Of a stretch of 64,000 nt of DNA, positions 26,102 to 33,043 are shown piece after piece. Position 1 is the stretch's first letter, and every line of letters starts with the position of its first letter. Under the pieces are notes generated by a model that was not told the origin of the DNA, made no database searches, and saw nothing but the letters and a program-made list of their open reading frames with translations. The position numbers were made by a program, and so were the translations under genes. This DNA comes from Sphingobium arseniciresistens (lineage in GTDB: Bacteria > Pseudomonadota > Alphaproteobacteria > Sphingomonadales > Sphingomonadaceae). The stretch covers positions 1 through 64,000 of the forward strand of contig JARFNK010000022.1 in NCBI GenBank assembly GCA_029167225.1, in the 5' to 3' direction.

Positions 26102-26428
26102 TCAGAGGTCGAGGATCGCGCCATTGAGGACGGTGTAGAGGCCGACCTCAAATCGAAGATTCTGAAGTGTTCGGAACCTGGTGTCGCGCCGGGCATCGAC
26201 GTGGAAAGCGCTACGCCCGGTGTCCGCTTCCTTGATGCCGGTCGAAAGACTGGGGTAGGTCTGTCCGGCGCGAGGACCTGTCATGATGCGGGCACTTGAG
26301 CGGCAGTCGAGGGTGCGGTCGAGGGCGTATCCCAGATCGCGCAACTGCTGCTTGATTTGGCTGAGAGTGACCGGATGCCAGCCTTCGGCGGCCCGAGCGG
26401 CAAGTTCATTGGTAAGGGCAGAATTCAT
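26102..26428 (-). CDS. Hypothetical protein, element backbone
   Basis: About 108 residues starting MNSALTNELAARAAEGWHP, with a Leu/Gln-rich helix (LSQIKQQLRDLGYALDR) and a C-terminal part containing TYPSLSTGIKEADTGRSAFH. The start at 26428 has AAGGACTT upstream and a purine tract 33-48 nt before it. No family recognised. It is probably in the same operon as the methylase-helicase, 177 nt upstream of it. Confidence 0.6.
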   Translation of the reverse strand: MNSALTNELAARAAEGWHPVTLSQIKQQLRDLGYALDRTLDCRSSARIMTGPRAGQTYPSLSTGIKEADTGRSAFHVDARRDTRFRTLQNLRFEVGLYTVLNGAILDL

Positions 26429-26460
26429 TGGCAGAAGTCCTTCGTCAGAATTTCCACCAA

Positions 26461-26476
26461 TCCTTTCCCCCTTCCC
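26461..26476 (-). promoter_or_regulatory. Polypurine leader tract 3
   Basis: Sixteen purines (GGGAAGGGGGAAAGGA on the sense strand) lie 33-48 nt before the hypothetical gene starting at 26428 and are followed by TTGGTGGAA. Confidence 0.45.
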
Positions 26477-26538
26477 ACCCAAGACGCGCCTACTCGACAG
26501 GGCCCATCTGCGCGTTCCGCCGGGCCGGTAACCCAGGA

Positions 26539-27780
26539 TCAGCCCAGGCGAAGCGAAGCGGCATATTTCCGCAGCAGGTCGGCCATCGCGGTTCGGGCAT
26601 GCGCCTTGTTGCCGATCACGATCTCGGGATGGAGTTCCTCACCGAACGGCGTACGATAGCCATGGGCGAGATCGCCGCTTCTATCCTCAATGACGACGAT
26701 GCGGTGGCCGCGCGGTTGTGCCGGACCGGCGTAGCGGGCGGTGAAATCGCCAAGGCGTCCGGACAGCCCGGCGGCCATTTTGCTCCACCGGATATGGCCG
26801 GCGGCGAACTGGTCACCGGGCGCGCGACCGCGAGCGAGCCAGAGCCGGAATTGCGCGCGCTGCTGGAGCACCGAATTGCGGGTTCGCTCCATCGTTCGCG
26901 CGAGCGGCAGGATATCGGCTTCGGCATCGAGCCGGCCGAGTTCCGCATCGCCCGCGACGATCAGGATATCGCTATAGTCGCCCTGGCGCAGCATCTGGCG
27001 GAGCGCGGTGGCATCGCCAGGCGGTGGGGCCGGCAAACCCGATAGCCGATGCAGCCCGGTGTCGGCGCTGACCATAAACTGGGCCGTAGCCTCATGGCCA
27101 GGCCGCTCGTGAAGCATCGCGAGGATGCCAATCGCGCCTGTCTCGCGTTCCGAGGTGCCGAGCAACAGCAAGCGCCGATGCCAGGACGCGGGTGCCGGGA
27201 TGTCAGTCGGGCTTGGCCATTGGCTGGGAAGCGGCCGCGTGGCGCGCGGCCATTCAAGGTGCGCGATCTCGGCCCGAGAGGCCGTAAATGATCGCCGTGC
27301 GGCATCGAAGATGTCGTCGGGCTGACCGCCGCCATCCAGAAACCCCTGTTGGTAGGCGAGGCGGCGGACCTCCTGTTCCCCTGCGTGGTATGGTGACGGT
27401 GGACGCGATTCCCATCCAGCCTCGGCTGCATAGCGACCATCCGCATAGGCATACGCGGCGTCCCAGTCATAGCCATGGACGTCGCGAGCATGGAGGATGA
27501 AGGCCTTGCGGCCGTCGGTGCTCCCCTCGGCGATCTGGCGCTCGACGCAGGCGAAGTTCGCGGACTGGCGCTGCCGTTCGGTCTCCAGCCCTATCGCCTC
27601 GTTGAGCGGGCGAAGCGCCTGGACGCGCTCGCGGCCACGCGCCATGCGCTCGTCCAGCGGCGCGTTGTTCGGCAGATCGGGAAAGCGGCGCCAGGCGTCG
27701 GCGAGCGCATGCGCATGGTGGGCCGGACGGCCGTGCGCCATCCAGCATCCCGCATCGGCGGGATCGAAGTCGTTGGTCAT
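26539..27780 (-). CDS. Hypothetical protein, element backbone
   Basis: The 413-residue product is rich in Arg, Ala and Trp. Recognisable parts are an N-terminal DPADAGCWMAHGRPAHHAHALADAW region, a central RRLLLLGTSERETGAIG strand-loop, ILIVAGDAELGRLDAEADIL and a C-terminal HRIVVIEDRSGD...HPEIVIGNKAHARTAMADLL. The repeated hydrophobic strands suggest an alpha/beta fold, but I recognise no family. The ATG at 27780 is 21 nt after the next gene's stop, so it belongs to the same transcript. Its tail is Leu/Arg-rich. Confidence 0.7.
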   Translation of the reverse strand: MTNDFDPADAGCWMAHGRPAHHAHALADAWRRFPDLPNNAPLDERMARGRERVQALRPLNEAIGLETERQRQSANFACVERQIAEGSTDGRKAFILHARDVHGYDWDAAYAYADGRYAAEAGWESRPPSPYHAGEQEVRRLAYQQGFLDGGGQPDDIFDAARRSFTASRAEIAHLEWPRATRPLPSQWPSPTDIPAPASWHRRLLLLGTSERETGAIGILAMLHERPGHEATAQFMVSADTGLHRLSGLPAPPPGDATALRQMLRQGDYSDILIVAGDAELGRLDAEADILPLARTMERTRNSVLQQRAQFRLWLARGRAPGDQFAAGHIRWSKMAAGLSGRLGDFTARYAGPAQPRGHRIVVIEDRSGDLAHGYRTPFGEELHPEIVIGNKAHARTAMADLLRKYAASLRLG

Positions 27781-27801
27781 GGGCACTTCCGATCCGGAGT
27801 G

Positions 27802-28281
27802 TCAGCGGCTGGCGAGCAGCACGTCGAGGGCGCGCGCGAACACATCGTCGCCGGCGTCGTTGACGATGACAGCATCGGGATTGGTGGCACGCACGGCACG
27901 AGCGATGATCATGAGCGGACGCTTGCGCAGCGGATATTGCAGAATTTGACCGTTCTCGATCGCGACCAGATTGGTGCGGAGAAGTCGCTTCAGACGGCGG
28001 GCCTCAACGGCGCGAGTGAGAAGATCGCTGACCTCGATCTCGAGATCATGATCGCAGGCGAGGTCGTCGCCAAGGCAGCGCGGGAGTCTATTGACCGTGA
28101 GCCAGGCATTGACCTCAGCCTCGGTCCAGCGGCCGACCTGACGATAGAAGTCCGCCCCGCCCCTTCCCTGGTTGCGAGCGTGAAAAGCAAGCTCGCCATC
28201 GATCCAGACCTCGGCGGTAAAGGCGCTTGTTTCCTGCGAGAGCGCGGCGTTGTAGGAGACGCGCCGTAGTTCTATGTTCAT
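27802..28281 (-). CDS. Hypothetical protein, element backbone
   Basis: The 159-residue product begins MNIELRRVSYNAALSQET, then FTAEVWIDGELAFHARNQGRGGADFYR, suggesting a beta-rich N-terminal half. A mixed C-terminal half (RRLKRLLRTNLVAIENGQIL, PDAVIVNDAG) follows. No catalytic motif or known family is evident. It is the first gene after a 25-nt purine tract and lies between the PRTRC group and the 413-residue protein. Such genes often travel with PRTRC cassettes. Confidence 0.65.
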   Translation of the reverse strand: MNIELRRVSYNAALSQETSAFTAEVWIDGELAFHARNQGRGGADFYRQVGRWTEAEVNAWLTVNRLPRCLGDDLACDHDLEIEVSDLLTRAVEARRLKRLLRTNLVAIENGQILQYPLRKRPLMIIARAVRATNPDAVIVNDAGDDVFARALDVLLASR

Positions 28282-28315
28282 GGGGAAGCTCCAGACTGCT
28301 CCACCAAACGGAGCG

Positions 28316-28340
28316 CCTTTCCCTTCCTCCTCCCCTCCCT
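28316..28340 (-). promoter_or_regulatory. Polypurine leader tract 4
   Basis: The longest of the six, with 25 uninterrupted purines on the sense strand. It lies 35-59 nt before the ATG at 28281 and is followed by TTTGGTGGAG, resembling the sequence after tracts 3 and 6. Confidence 0.5.
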
Positions 28341-28344
28341 GCGA

Positions 28345-28617
28345 TCAGGCGGGGCTATCCTCGTGCCGCCGGTATTCCGCATCGTAGGAGCAGCTATTTT
28401 CGAACTCGGGATCATCCGCTTCGTCTACCAGAAAGCCGGTGATCTCTTCGGCTGGCTCCGCGTCGAGCACCCCCGCAGCGTTGGGAAGGAGGCGAACAGG
28501 GAAGATCCCGCTCCCGACGATCGCTTCCGCCTGGCGCATGGCGCCTGCGTGATCCTCAGCGGTCACCGCGACTTTCACCCTGATCGTCGTGTACACATGG
28601 ACAAAGTGCGGTTTCAT
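28345..28617 (-). CDS. Small hypothetical protein
   Basis: The 90-residue acidic protein (MKPHFVHVYTTIRVKVAV..., ending ...YRRHEDSPA) has an N-terminal beta-strand region followed by EDHAGAMRQAEAIV and a C-terminus rich in Asp/Glu. The ATG overlaps the stop of the upstream gene (28614) as ATGA, so translation is coupled. A DNA-mimic or regulatory role is conceivable from the acidity, but there is no family match by eye. Confidence 0.65.
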   Translation of the reverse strand: MKPHFVHVYTTIRVKVAVTAEDHAGAMRQAEAIVGSGIFPVRLLPNAAGVLDAEPAEEITGFLVDEADDPEFENSCSYDAEYRRHEDSPA

Positions 28618-28889
28618 GCTGGCAGCTCCGACCAGCCGCCGGCGGCACTGATCCAGACCATGCCCAGCGCGCCGGGCTGCGTCTCGAACTGCTTTCCGTC
28701 TTCGGCAATGGCATGACGAACGGTGATGCTGCCGCGGTCGTTGGCCCGTAGCGGAGCGCGGCCATCCAGGACGATCAGGTCGCCGCGCCCACCCGGCATA
28801 TGAACCACGTCGCCGGGTTTGACCTTGGCGGCGAGGACGCGGCCAATCGTATAGTGAAGAGTCCACTGGTTCTGGGTGATCGAGGTCAT
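28614..28889 (-). CDS. Small hypothetical protein coupled to PRTRC ThiF
   Basis: The 91-residue product reads MTSITQNQWTLHYTIGRVL, then KVKPGDVVHMPGGRGDLIVLDG and RHAIAEDGKQFETQPGALGMVW. The alternating strands and glycines suggest a small beta barrel. The ATG overlaps the ThiF-type gene stop (28886-28889) and its own stop overlaps the next ATG, so it lies in a tightly coupled row. Function unknown. Confidence 0.65.
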   Translation of the reverse strand: MTSITQNQWTLHYTIGRVLAAKVKPGDVVHMPGGRGDLIVLDGRAPLRANDRGSITVRHAIAEDGKQFETQPGALGMVWISAAGGWSELPA

Positions 28890-29674
28890 GCGCATTGTCC
28901 TTCCAGGGGTTCGTTCGCGCTGCCCTGCGGCAACGGGATCGGAACGGACTGGCCGCTCGCGAGATTGATGAAGCCGCCCGCGTGGCCGATGGAGCCTCGA
29001 CCGAGCAGCTCGAACAGCAGAGCAAGAGCGTGGCTAGCCATAACGCGGTTGACGAACAGCGACTGGCGTTCGATCGCCTCCGCGACCGAGCAGGATGGCG
29101 TATCGTCGTCCGGCACGCTGTCGTCGGCGAGTTCGGGGAAATATTCGAGCACGGTCGGGAGGCGCCAGCGATCCCTGCTCACGGCCCTGCCGGGACAGCC
29201 GATCAGATACTGACCGTCGCTCGCACGATTGCCGAGGTCCATCCAGTAGGCGGGACTGTTCCGTTCCTCGGCCAGCGCCGCTCCGATCGCGCGGCGGGCA
29301 GACGCCGTGTCGACACAGGTGATGAGGATATCGGCGCCTTCGACACCGACCTTCCCGGGCGCGCGCCCGTGAACCGCCTTCCAGGCGAGGCCGTGCGCGA
29401 GGTTGATCCGCTCGGTCAGCGTGCGCGCCTTCGAATTGCCGATGTCGCAGCGAAAGAAGGGCTGGCGGCCGAGGTTGGCTTCGGTGACAATATCGTCGTC
29501 GACCACGGTGACATGAAGCGATCGCGAGGAGATCGCGCGCAATGCGGTTTCGAGCGAAGCTAGCCCCATCAGCATCTGCGCGCCGTTGCCACCGCAGCCT
29601 ACGAGCAGAACCTTGAGTGTGCGGTCGCCGAATGCGGCGGGCAGATAGTGGCGGTCGCTGGTGTCAGGCGGCAT
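28886..29674 (-). CDS. PRTRC system ThiF family protein
   Basis: The 262-residue protein has the E1-like adenylation fold: VLLVGCGGNGAQM at 22-34, VTVVDDDIVTEANLGRQPFF, then KARTLTERIN and ADILITCVDTASARRAI. ThiF/E1 proteins activate the C-terminus of small proteins with ATP; the partner in PRTRC systems is unknown. GCAGGAG lies 6 nt before ATG 29674, which overlaps the end of the protein A gene by 11 nt. The position after A, B and F matches the conserved PRTRC order. Confidence 0.9.
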   Translation of the reverse strand: MPPDTSDRHYLPAAFGDRTLKVLLVGCGGNGAQMLMGLASLETALRAISSRSLHVTVVDDDIVTEANLGRQPFFRCDIGNSKARTLTERINLAHGLAWKAVHGRAPGKVGVEGADILITCVDTASARRAIGAALAEERNSPAYWMDLGNRASDGQYLIGCPGRAVSRDRWRLPTVLEYFPELADDSVPDDDTPSCSVAEAIERQSLFVNRVMASHALALLFELLGRGSIGHAGGFINLASGQSVPIPLPQGSANEPLEGQCA

Positions 29675-30326
29675 ATTGGTCTCCTGCAAATGGGCTGCGT
29701 GGCAGCGGAAGGAACATGCCGCCGGCGCAGAGACGCGACGCTCGCGTGGGGCCGTCGGCCTGGTCCAACCGCCCGAACACAAGCGATATCTTGGTCGCGT
29801 GCGCGTCGTCGGCATCGTCGGTGGCGCTGAAAAAGGCCGCCCCGGTGCCATGGCTATGGATATCGCAGACGATGTGCCAATCGGGCGGCAGGACCGGCGT
29901 GCGATAGACGAGGCGCGAGGGCGTGGCTTCGTCGATGACGGGGAACTCGACGGCGAACTCTCGCGTAGCCTCGTTCCAGAGAACGAATGCCGCTGCCTCA
30001 TTGGGCAGCGGGGCCCGCAGATGGTCGAGGATCGTTCCGAGATGTGCGCCGGGGATGAATCCGCAGCGCAGGCCTGCCTTGGGCCCGCCGACGCTGCCAT
30101 AAGGAAGGTGCGCGGCGATCGGCGGCGTGACGGGGATGTCGAGCGCGAGCCACGGACGGCGCAGGATCAGCAGGACGCCGTCCTTGCCCACGGCGAGGCC
30201 GCGTCCGACGCGAGCGGCGCGAAGCGCATCGAGGGCGGGTGATCCTCCGTGAAGCGGGACCGGATAGCAGGGCACATCGGCAAGCAGCGCGGCCGCCGTG
30301 GGCTCGTCGGCGAGTGAGACGGTCAT
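29664..30326 (-). CDS. PRTRC system protein A (JAMM/MPN metalloprotease fold)
   Basis: The 220-residue protein has a complete JAMM motif: His157 and His159 in IHSHG, then Ser167 and Asp170 in SATD, fitting HxHx7SxxD. JAMM proteins cleave isopeptide or peptide bonds of ubiquitin-like tags, which pairs logically with the ThiF neighbour. The N-terminal 100 residues are PRTRC-specific. The ATG overlaps the stop of protein B as ATGA. Confidence 0.9.
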   Translation of the reverse strand: MTVSLADEPTAAALLADVPCYPVPLHGGSPALDALRAARVGRGLAVGKDGVLLILRRPWLALDIPVTPPIAAHLPYGSVGGPKAGLRCGFIPGAHLGTILDHLRAPLPNEAAAFVLWNEATREFAVEFPVIDEATPSRLVYRTPVLPPDWHIVCDIHSHGTGAAFFSATDDADDAHATKISLVFGRLDQADGPTRASRLCAGGMFLPLPRSPFAGDQYAA

Positions 30327-31141
30327 CTCGAGCCTCCTGTCAGCAGTCCGACTGTTATCGGCTCGGTCGATGCGCGCCGTCCCTGTCGCCTGTCGCCCGC
30401 GCCGAATGGCTTGAGACGCTTGACCGGAAAGCGCCTCGCCCGGCGGGCGGCAAGATCGTCCCAGAGCCGGACGAGGCCGCCCTTGCCGCTGACGGTGAAC
30501 TCCTGGCCGGGATTAGGGTGCGTCGACCAGCTGTCGAACACCGCCCGTTCGAACTCGGGGATGGAGGAAGCGGCAAGCGCGCGCGGTATCGGGATATTGC
30601 CCCAGCAAAGCGCGCCATTGACGAAGACATTGAGGATCGGTGAGTGGAGCACGCGCGTCTCGGCGACGGGGCGCTCATTTGCAGGGAGCGCATAGACGCC
30701 GAGACGTGACCGGGTGGCGATGAACAGATGTGCCGGATAGGGAACGGGCACCACGGTTCGTTGCGTCAGGACCCGAAGCCCCGCCAGGCGTGTCGACAGG
30801 TTGAAATAGGCCGGGCGCACCTGTTCCGGCACCCACCAGGCGAGCATGTCGGGGTGAGCGACCAGCACGTTTTCCGGGAGCAGCTCCGGCCGGACTGTTC
30901 GCCCGAGGGCTTCGGTCCATTGCCGCAGGTGCGCGCGTGACAACGGGACGCCCGCAGCGATCACCGGCCGGCCCTCCTCGTCATGCTCGACGGCGTGCAT
31001 GCTGGCGAATGCCGCCGTGTCCCCGCGATGGGGGCCATAGGAACTGAAATTGCGCGGACCTTCGCTGCGATAGAGCAGGATCGCGCCCCTCAGGACCAGA
31101 CCGCCGCCAGCGGCTTCGAACTGGGTTGAATGGTCGGACAT
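30323..31141 (-). CDS. PRTRC system protein B
   Basis: This 272-residue protein matches PRTRC system protein B by position and features. Segments include LVLRGAILLYRSEG near the N-terminus, the WWVPEQVRPAYFNL centre, and LHSPILNVFVNGALCWGNIP with a following FERAVFDSWSTHPN. Biochemical role unknown. The start ATG (31141) lies 8 nt after the stop of protein F. Its last 45 residues are basic (RRARRFPVKRLKPFGAGDRR). Confidence 0.87.
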   Translation of the reverse strand: MSDHSTQFEAAGGGLVLRGAILLYRSEGPRNFSSYGPHRGDTAAFASMHAVEHDEEGRPVIAAGVPLSRAHLRQWTEALGRTVRPELLPENVLVAHPDMLAWWVPEQVRPAYFNLSTRLAGLRVLTQRTVVPVPYPAHLFIATRSRLGVYALPANERPVAETRVLHSPILNVFVNGALCWGNIPIPRALAASSIPEFERAVFDSWSTHPNPGQEFTVSGKGGLVRLWDDLAARRARRFPVKRLKPFGAGDRRQGRRASTEPITVGLLTGGSR

Positions 31142-31149
31142 GAGACACC

Positions 31150-32166
31150 TCAAAGCTGGGTTGGATCAAGCTGGATCAGCTCTTGCGCCGCGAGCAGGAA
31201 TTCCGCGCCGAGCCGCAGCGACGCGAACCAGTCATCGATGTGGCCTGCATCGGCATCGGGCAGCGGGCAAAGACCGGCGACCTCCATGAAGCCCATCTCC
31301 ATGCCGATACGGCCGACGTCGTCGAGTTCGCGCGCGAAGTGGTCGAAGGGAACGAGCGTCAGTGGGGGGAGGGACGAGGATTCCTCGATGCCGGGGACAT
31401 AGTCATAGGCTTCCTGCAAATCGAAGTTCCACGCGTTGCGTTCGGGCCGGAGAGCGCCGACGGCTTTGTGCGCGGCGTGAAATCTCTTCAGCGTCCGGCG
31501 CAGACCAGCTGGGAGCCGCGCCGACGGCGCCGCGTTTTCCTTGATCATCCAATCGGGCCGGCGCGCGTTCATCTCGGACGGGAGCGTGAGTTCGTCGAGC
31601 TCTTCCGCGTCCGCGCCGTGATAGGCTATCAGGCTTTGACGCGCGGCTTGGTCGTCGATCTCGCCGTCCCAATAATACATCGAGATCTCGTTGAAGAGAT
31701 CCTCGTACCCGAAAATCGGAAGGACACGACCAAGGCATTGTTCAAGCGCCCTGTAAGCGGCGGCGCGCCAGGGAATCGGGGCATCCCCCGTTTCGATCCA
31801 CCCGAGGTCGATCTGGCCCAGGCTCTGGCAGATCACGGCAATCGCCGGCGTGCCGTCCTCCTCCTTGAGAATGACGGCGACCCTGAAGTCGGCGAGTTCG
31901 ATGGGATCGAGGACCTCCAGCACGGCGGCGTTGAAAACACCCTCGATATGCCGACGGGCAGCAGGGCGAGTGAACAGCCTCGCCGACGTTTCCCGCGTGG
32001 CGACCCAGCGGCCGATCAGCTTGTGATGGGGCGGCAGGGGCACATCGAATATCACGGGGATATCCGCCGAGATCGCGACGGCACGCCCCGCAAGGTCAGC
32101 CGAGCGGCGGGAGGCGCAAGGCGGAGGGAGATGCAAGCGGTTCGGGAGTTTCGCGGTTCCCGTCAT
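31150..32166 (-). CDS. PRTRC system protein F
   Basis: This protein of about 338 residues occupies the F position between C and B. It includes IPVIFDVPLPPHHKLIGRWV near the N-terminus, IPWRAAAYRALEQCLGRVLPIFGYEDLFNEISMYYWDGE in two adjoining segments, and a C-terminal VPFDHFARELDDVGRIGMEMG. Function unknown. ATG 32166 is taken; the longer open frame upstream overlaps a small gene. The ribosome-binding site is weak, so translation may depend on coupling with the overlapping small gene. Confidence 0.82.
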   Translation of the reverse strand: MTGTAKLPNRLHLPPPCASRRSADLAGRAVAISADIPVIFDVPLPPHHKLIGRWVATRETSARLFTRPAARRHIEGVFNAAVLEVLDPIELADFRVAVILKEEDGTPAIAVICQSLGQIDLGWIETGDAPIPWRAAAYRALEQCLGRVLPIFGYEDLFNEISMYYWDGEIDDQAARQSLIAYHGADAEELDELTLPSEMNARRPDWMIKENAAPSARLPAGLRRTLKRFHAAHKAVGALRPERNAWNFDLQEAYDYVPGIEESSSLPPLTLVPFDHFARELDDVGRIGMEMGFMEVAGLCPLPDADAGHIDDWFASLRLGAEFLLAAQELIQLDPTQL

Positions 32167-32317
32167 AGGGGTCGGCGAGGAACCGCGCATGGAGCGCCTG
32201 GGCCTGGCTGCTGCAGGCAGGCTGGGAGATATCGGTCGAGTTGCCATCGTTCTCGATCCATTCGATGAGGCTTTTGCGGGATGCGGCCGGGATGGCCGGG
32301 CGTTTGGAGTGCGGCAT
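32096..32317 (-). CDS. Small hypothetical protein between PRTRC C and F
   Basis: The 73-residue frame starts 4 nt after the PRTRC C stop and overlaps the F start by about 70 nt. It reads MPHSKRPAIPAASRKSLIEWIENDG, then SQAQALHARFLADPYDGN and a Pro-rich end. The first 55 residues look like a real small helical protein, the tail less so. It may be an extra cassette member or a translation-coupling leader for F. Confidence 0.45.
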   Translation of the reverse strand: MPHSKRPAIPAASRKSLIEWIENDGNSTDISQPACSSQAQALHARFLADPYDGNRETPEPLASPSALRLPPLG

Positions 32318-32320
32318 GGG

Positions 32321-32527
32321 TCAGCCCTTGGTGCCGACGGCCCGGCGATATTCGGTGACATGTGCGCCGCCGGTGACGCCGGCGTCGATCATCTCGGCGT
32401 TGAGGATCGCCGGATAGAGCGTGGCGTGATAGGCGCGCAGGGCATCCGGGTCGCCCGCGAGATGCGGCGGCACCGGAAGGTCGATGCCGTCATAGCGATA
32501 CGCGCGTGCGAGTTGATTGATCTGCAT
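32321..32527 (-). CDS. PRTRC system protein C
   Basis: The 68-residue protein has the family pattern: RAYRYDGIDLPVPPHL, then DPDALRAYHATLYPAILNAEM and the terminal YRRAVGTKG typical of PRTRC C. It is very small and probably a ubiquitin-like or adaptor-size partner; function unknown. It lies 44 nt behind protein E, with AGGCTTCC before the ATG. Confidence 0.9.
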   Translation of the reverse strand: MQINQLARAYRYDGIDLPVPPHLAGDPDALRAYHATLYPAILNAEMIDAGVTGGAHVTEYRRAVGTKG

Positions 32528-32571
32528 GGAAGCCTCCAGAAAAATGATGATGGGGGAGCGAGCGGCGCCGC

Positions 32572-33006
32572 TCAGAACAGGGTGGCGGGTTCATCCGCCT
32601 TGGCGTCGGCCGGCGGGCTGGTCGGTGTCTGGATTTTCGGCGGAGTGGTCGGCGCCGGGGGCTTGCTCGCCGTAGCCTTGGCTACCTTTACCTTCGCGGC
32701 TTCCGCGGCGGCGGCCTTGGCATCCTCGTCCGCCTGCCGCTGCTCGGCGATCTGATCGGCGAGCGTCCTGCGCGTGGCGATGAGCTGGCCGAGCGCACCG
32801 TCCGAGCCACGGGCCAATTCCGCATCGATCTCGGCGGCGCTCGCGGTGATCGAGATCGGCCGGGTCTCGCTGGATTCAAGCGCAGCAGACTTGGGGTCCG
32901 CCTTGCGCGGAATGATGGTCAGGGTGACGGTCTCGTCGGGGCCGGCGACCAGATCGAAGCCGAGCGAATAGCGGGCGAGCAGCGGGAGCAGGCTTGTAAC
33001 AAGCAT
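32572..33006 (-). CDS. PRTRC system protein E
   Basis: The 144-residue protein has the E-type N-terminus MLVTSLLPLLARYSLGFDL, followed by TLTIIPRKAD and LESSETRPISITASAAEIDAELA in adjoining segments. A lysine/alanine-rich coiled segment and a Pro-rich tail ending DEPATLF close it. Function unknown. It lies between ParB and C, as usual in these cassettes. Confidence 0.87.
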   Translation of the reverse strand: MLVTSLLPLLARYSLGFDLVAGPDETVTLTIIPRKADPKSAALESSETRPISITASAAEIDAELARGSDGALGQLIATRRTLADQIAEQRQADEDAKAAAAEAAKVKVAKATASKPPAPTTPPKIQTPTSPPADAKADEPATLF

Positions 33007-33043
33007 ATCGGTAGTCCTTTATCTGGAAGTGTAGGGAAGCAGG

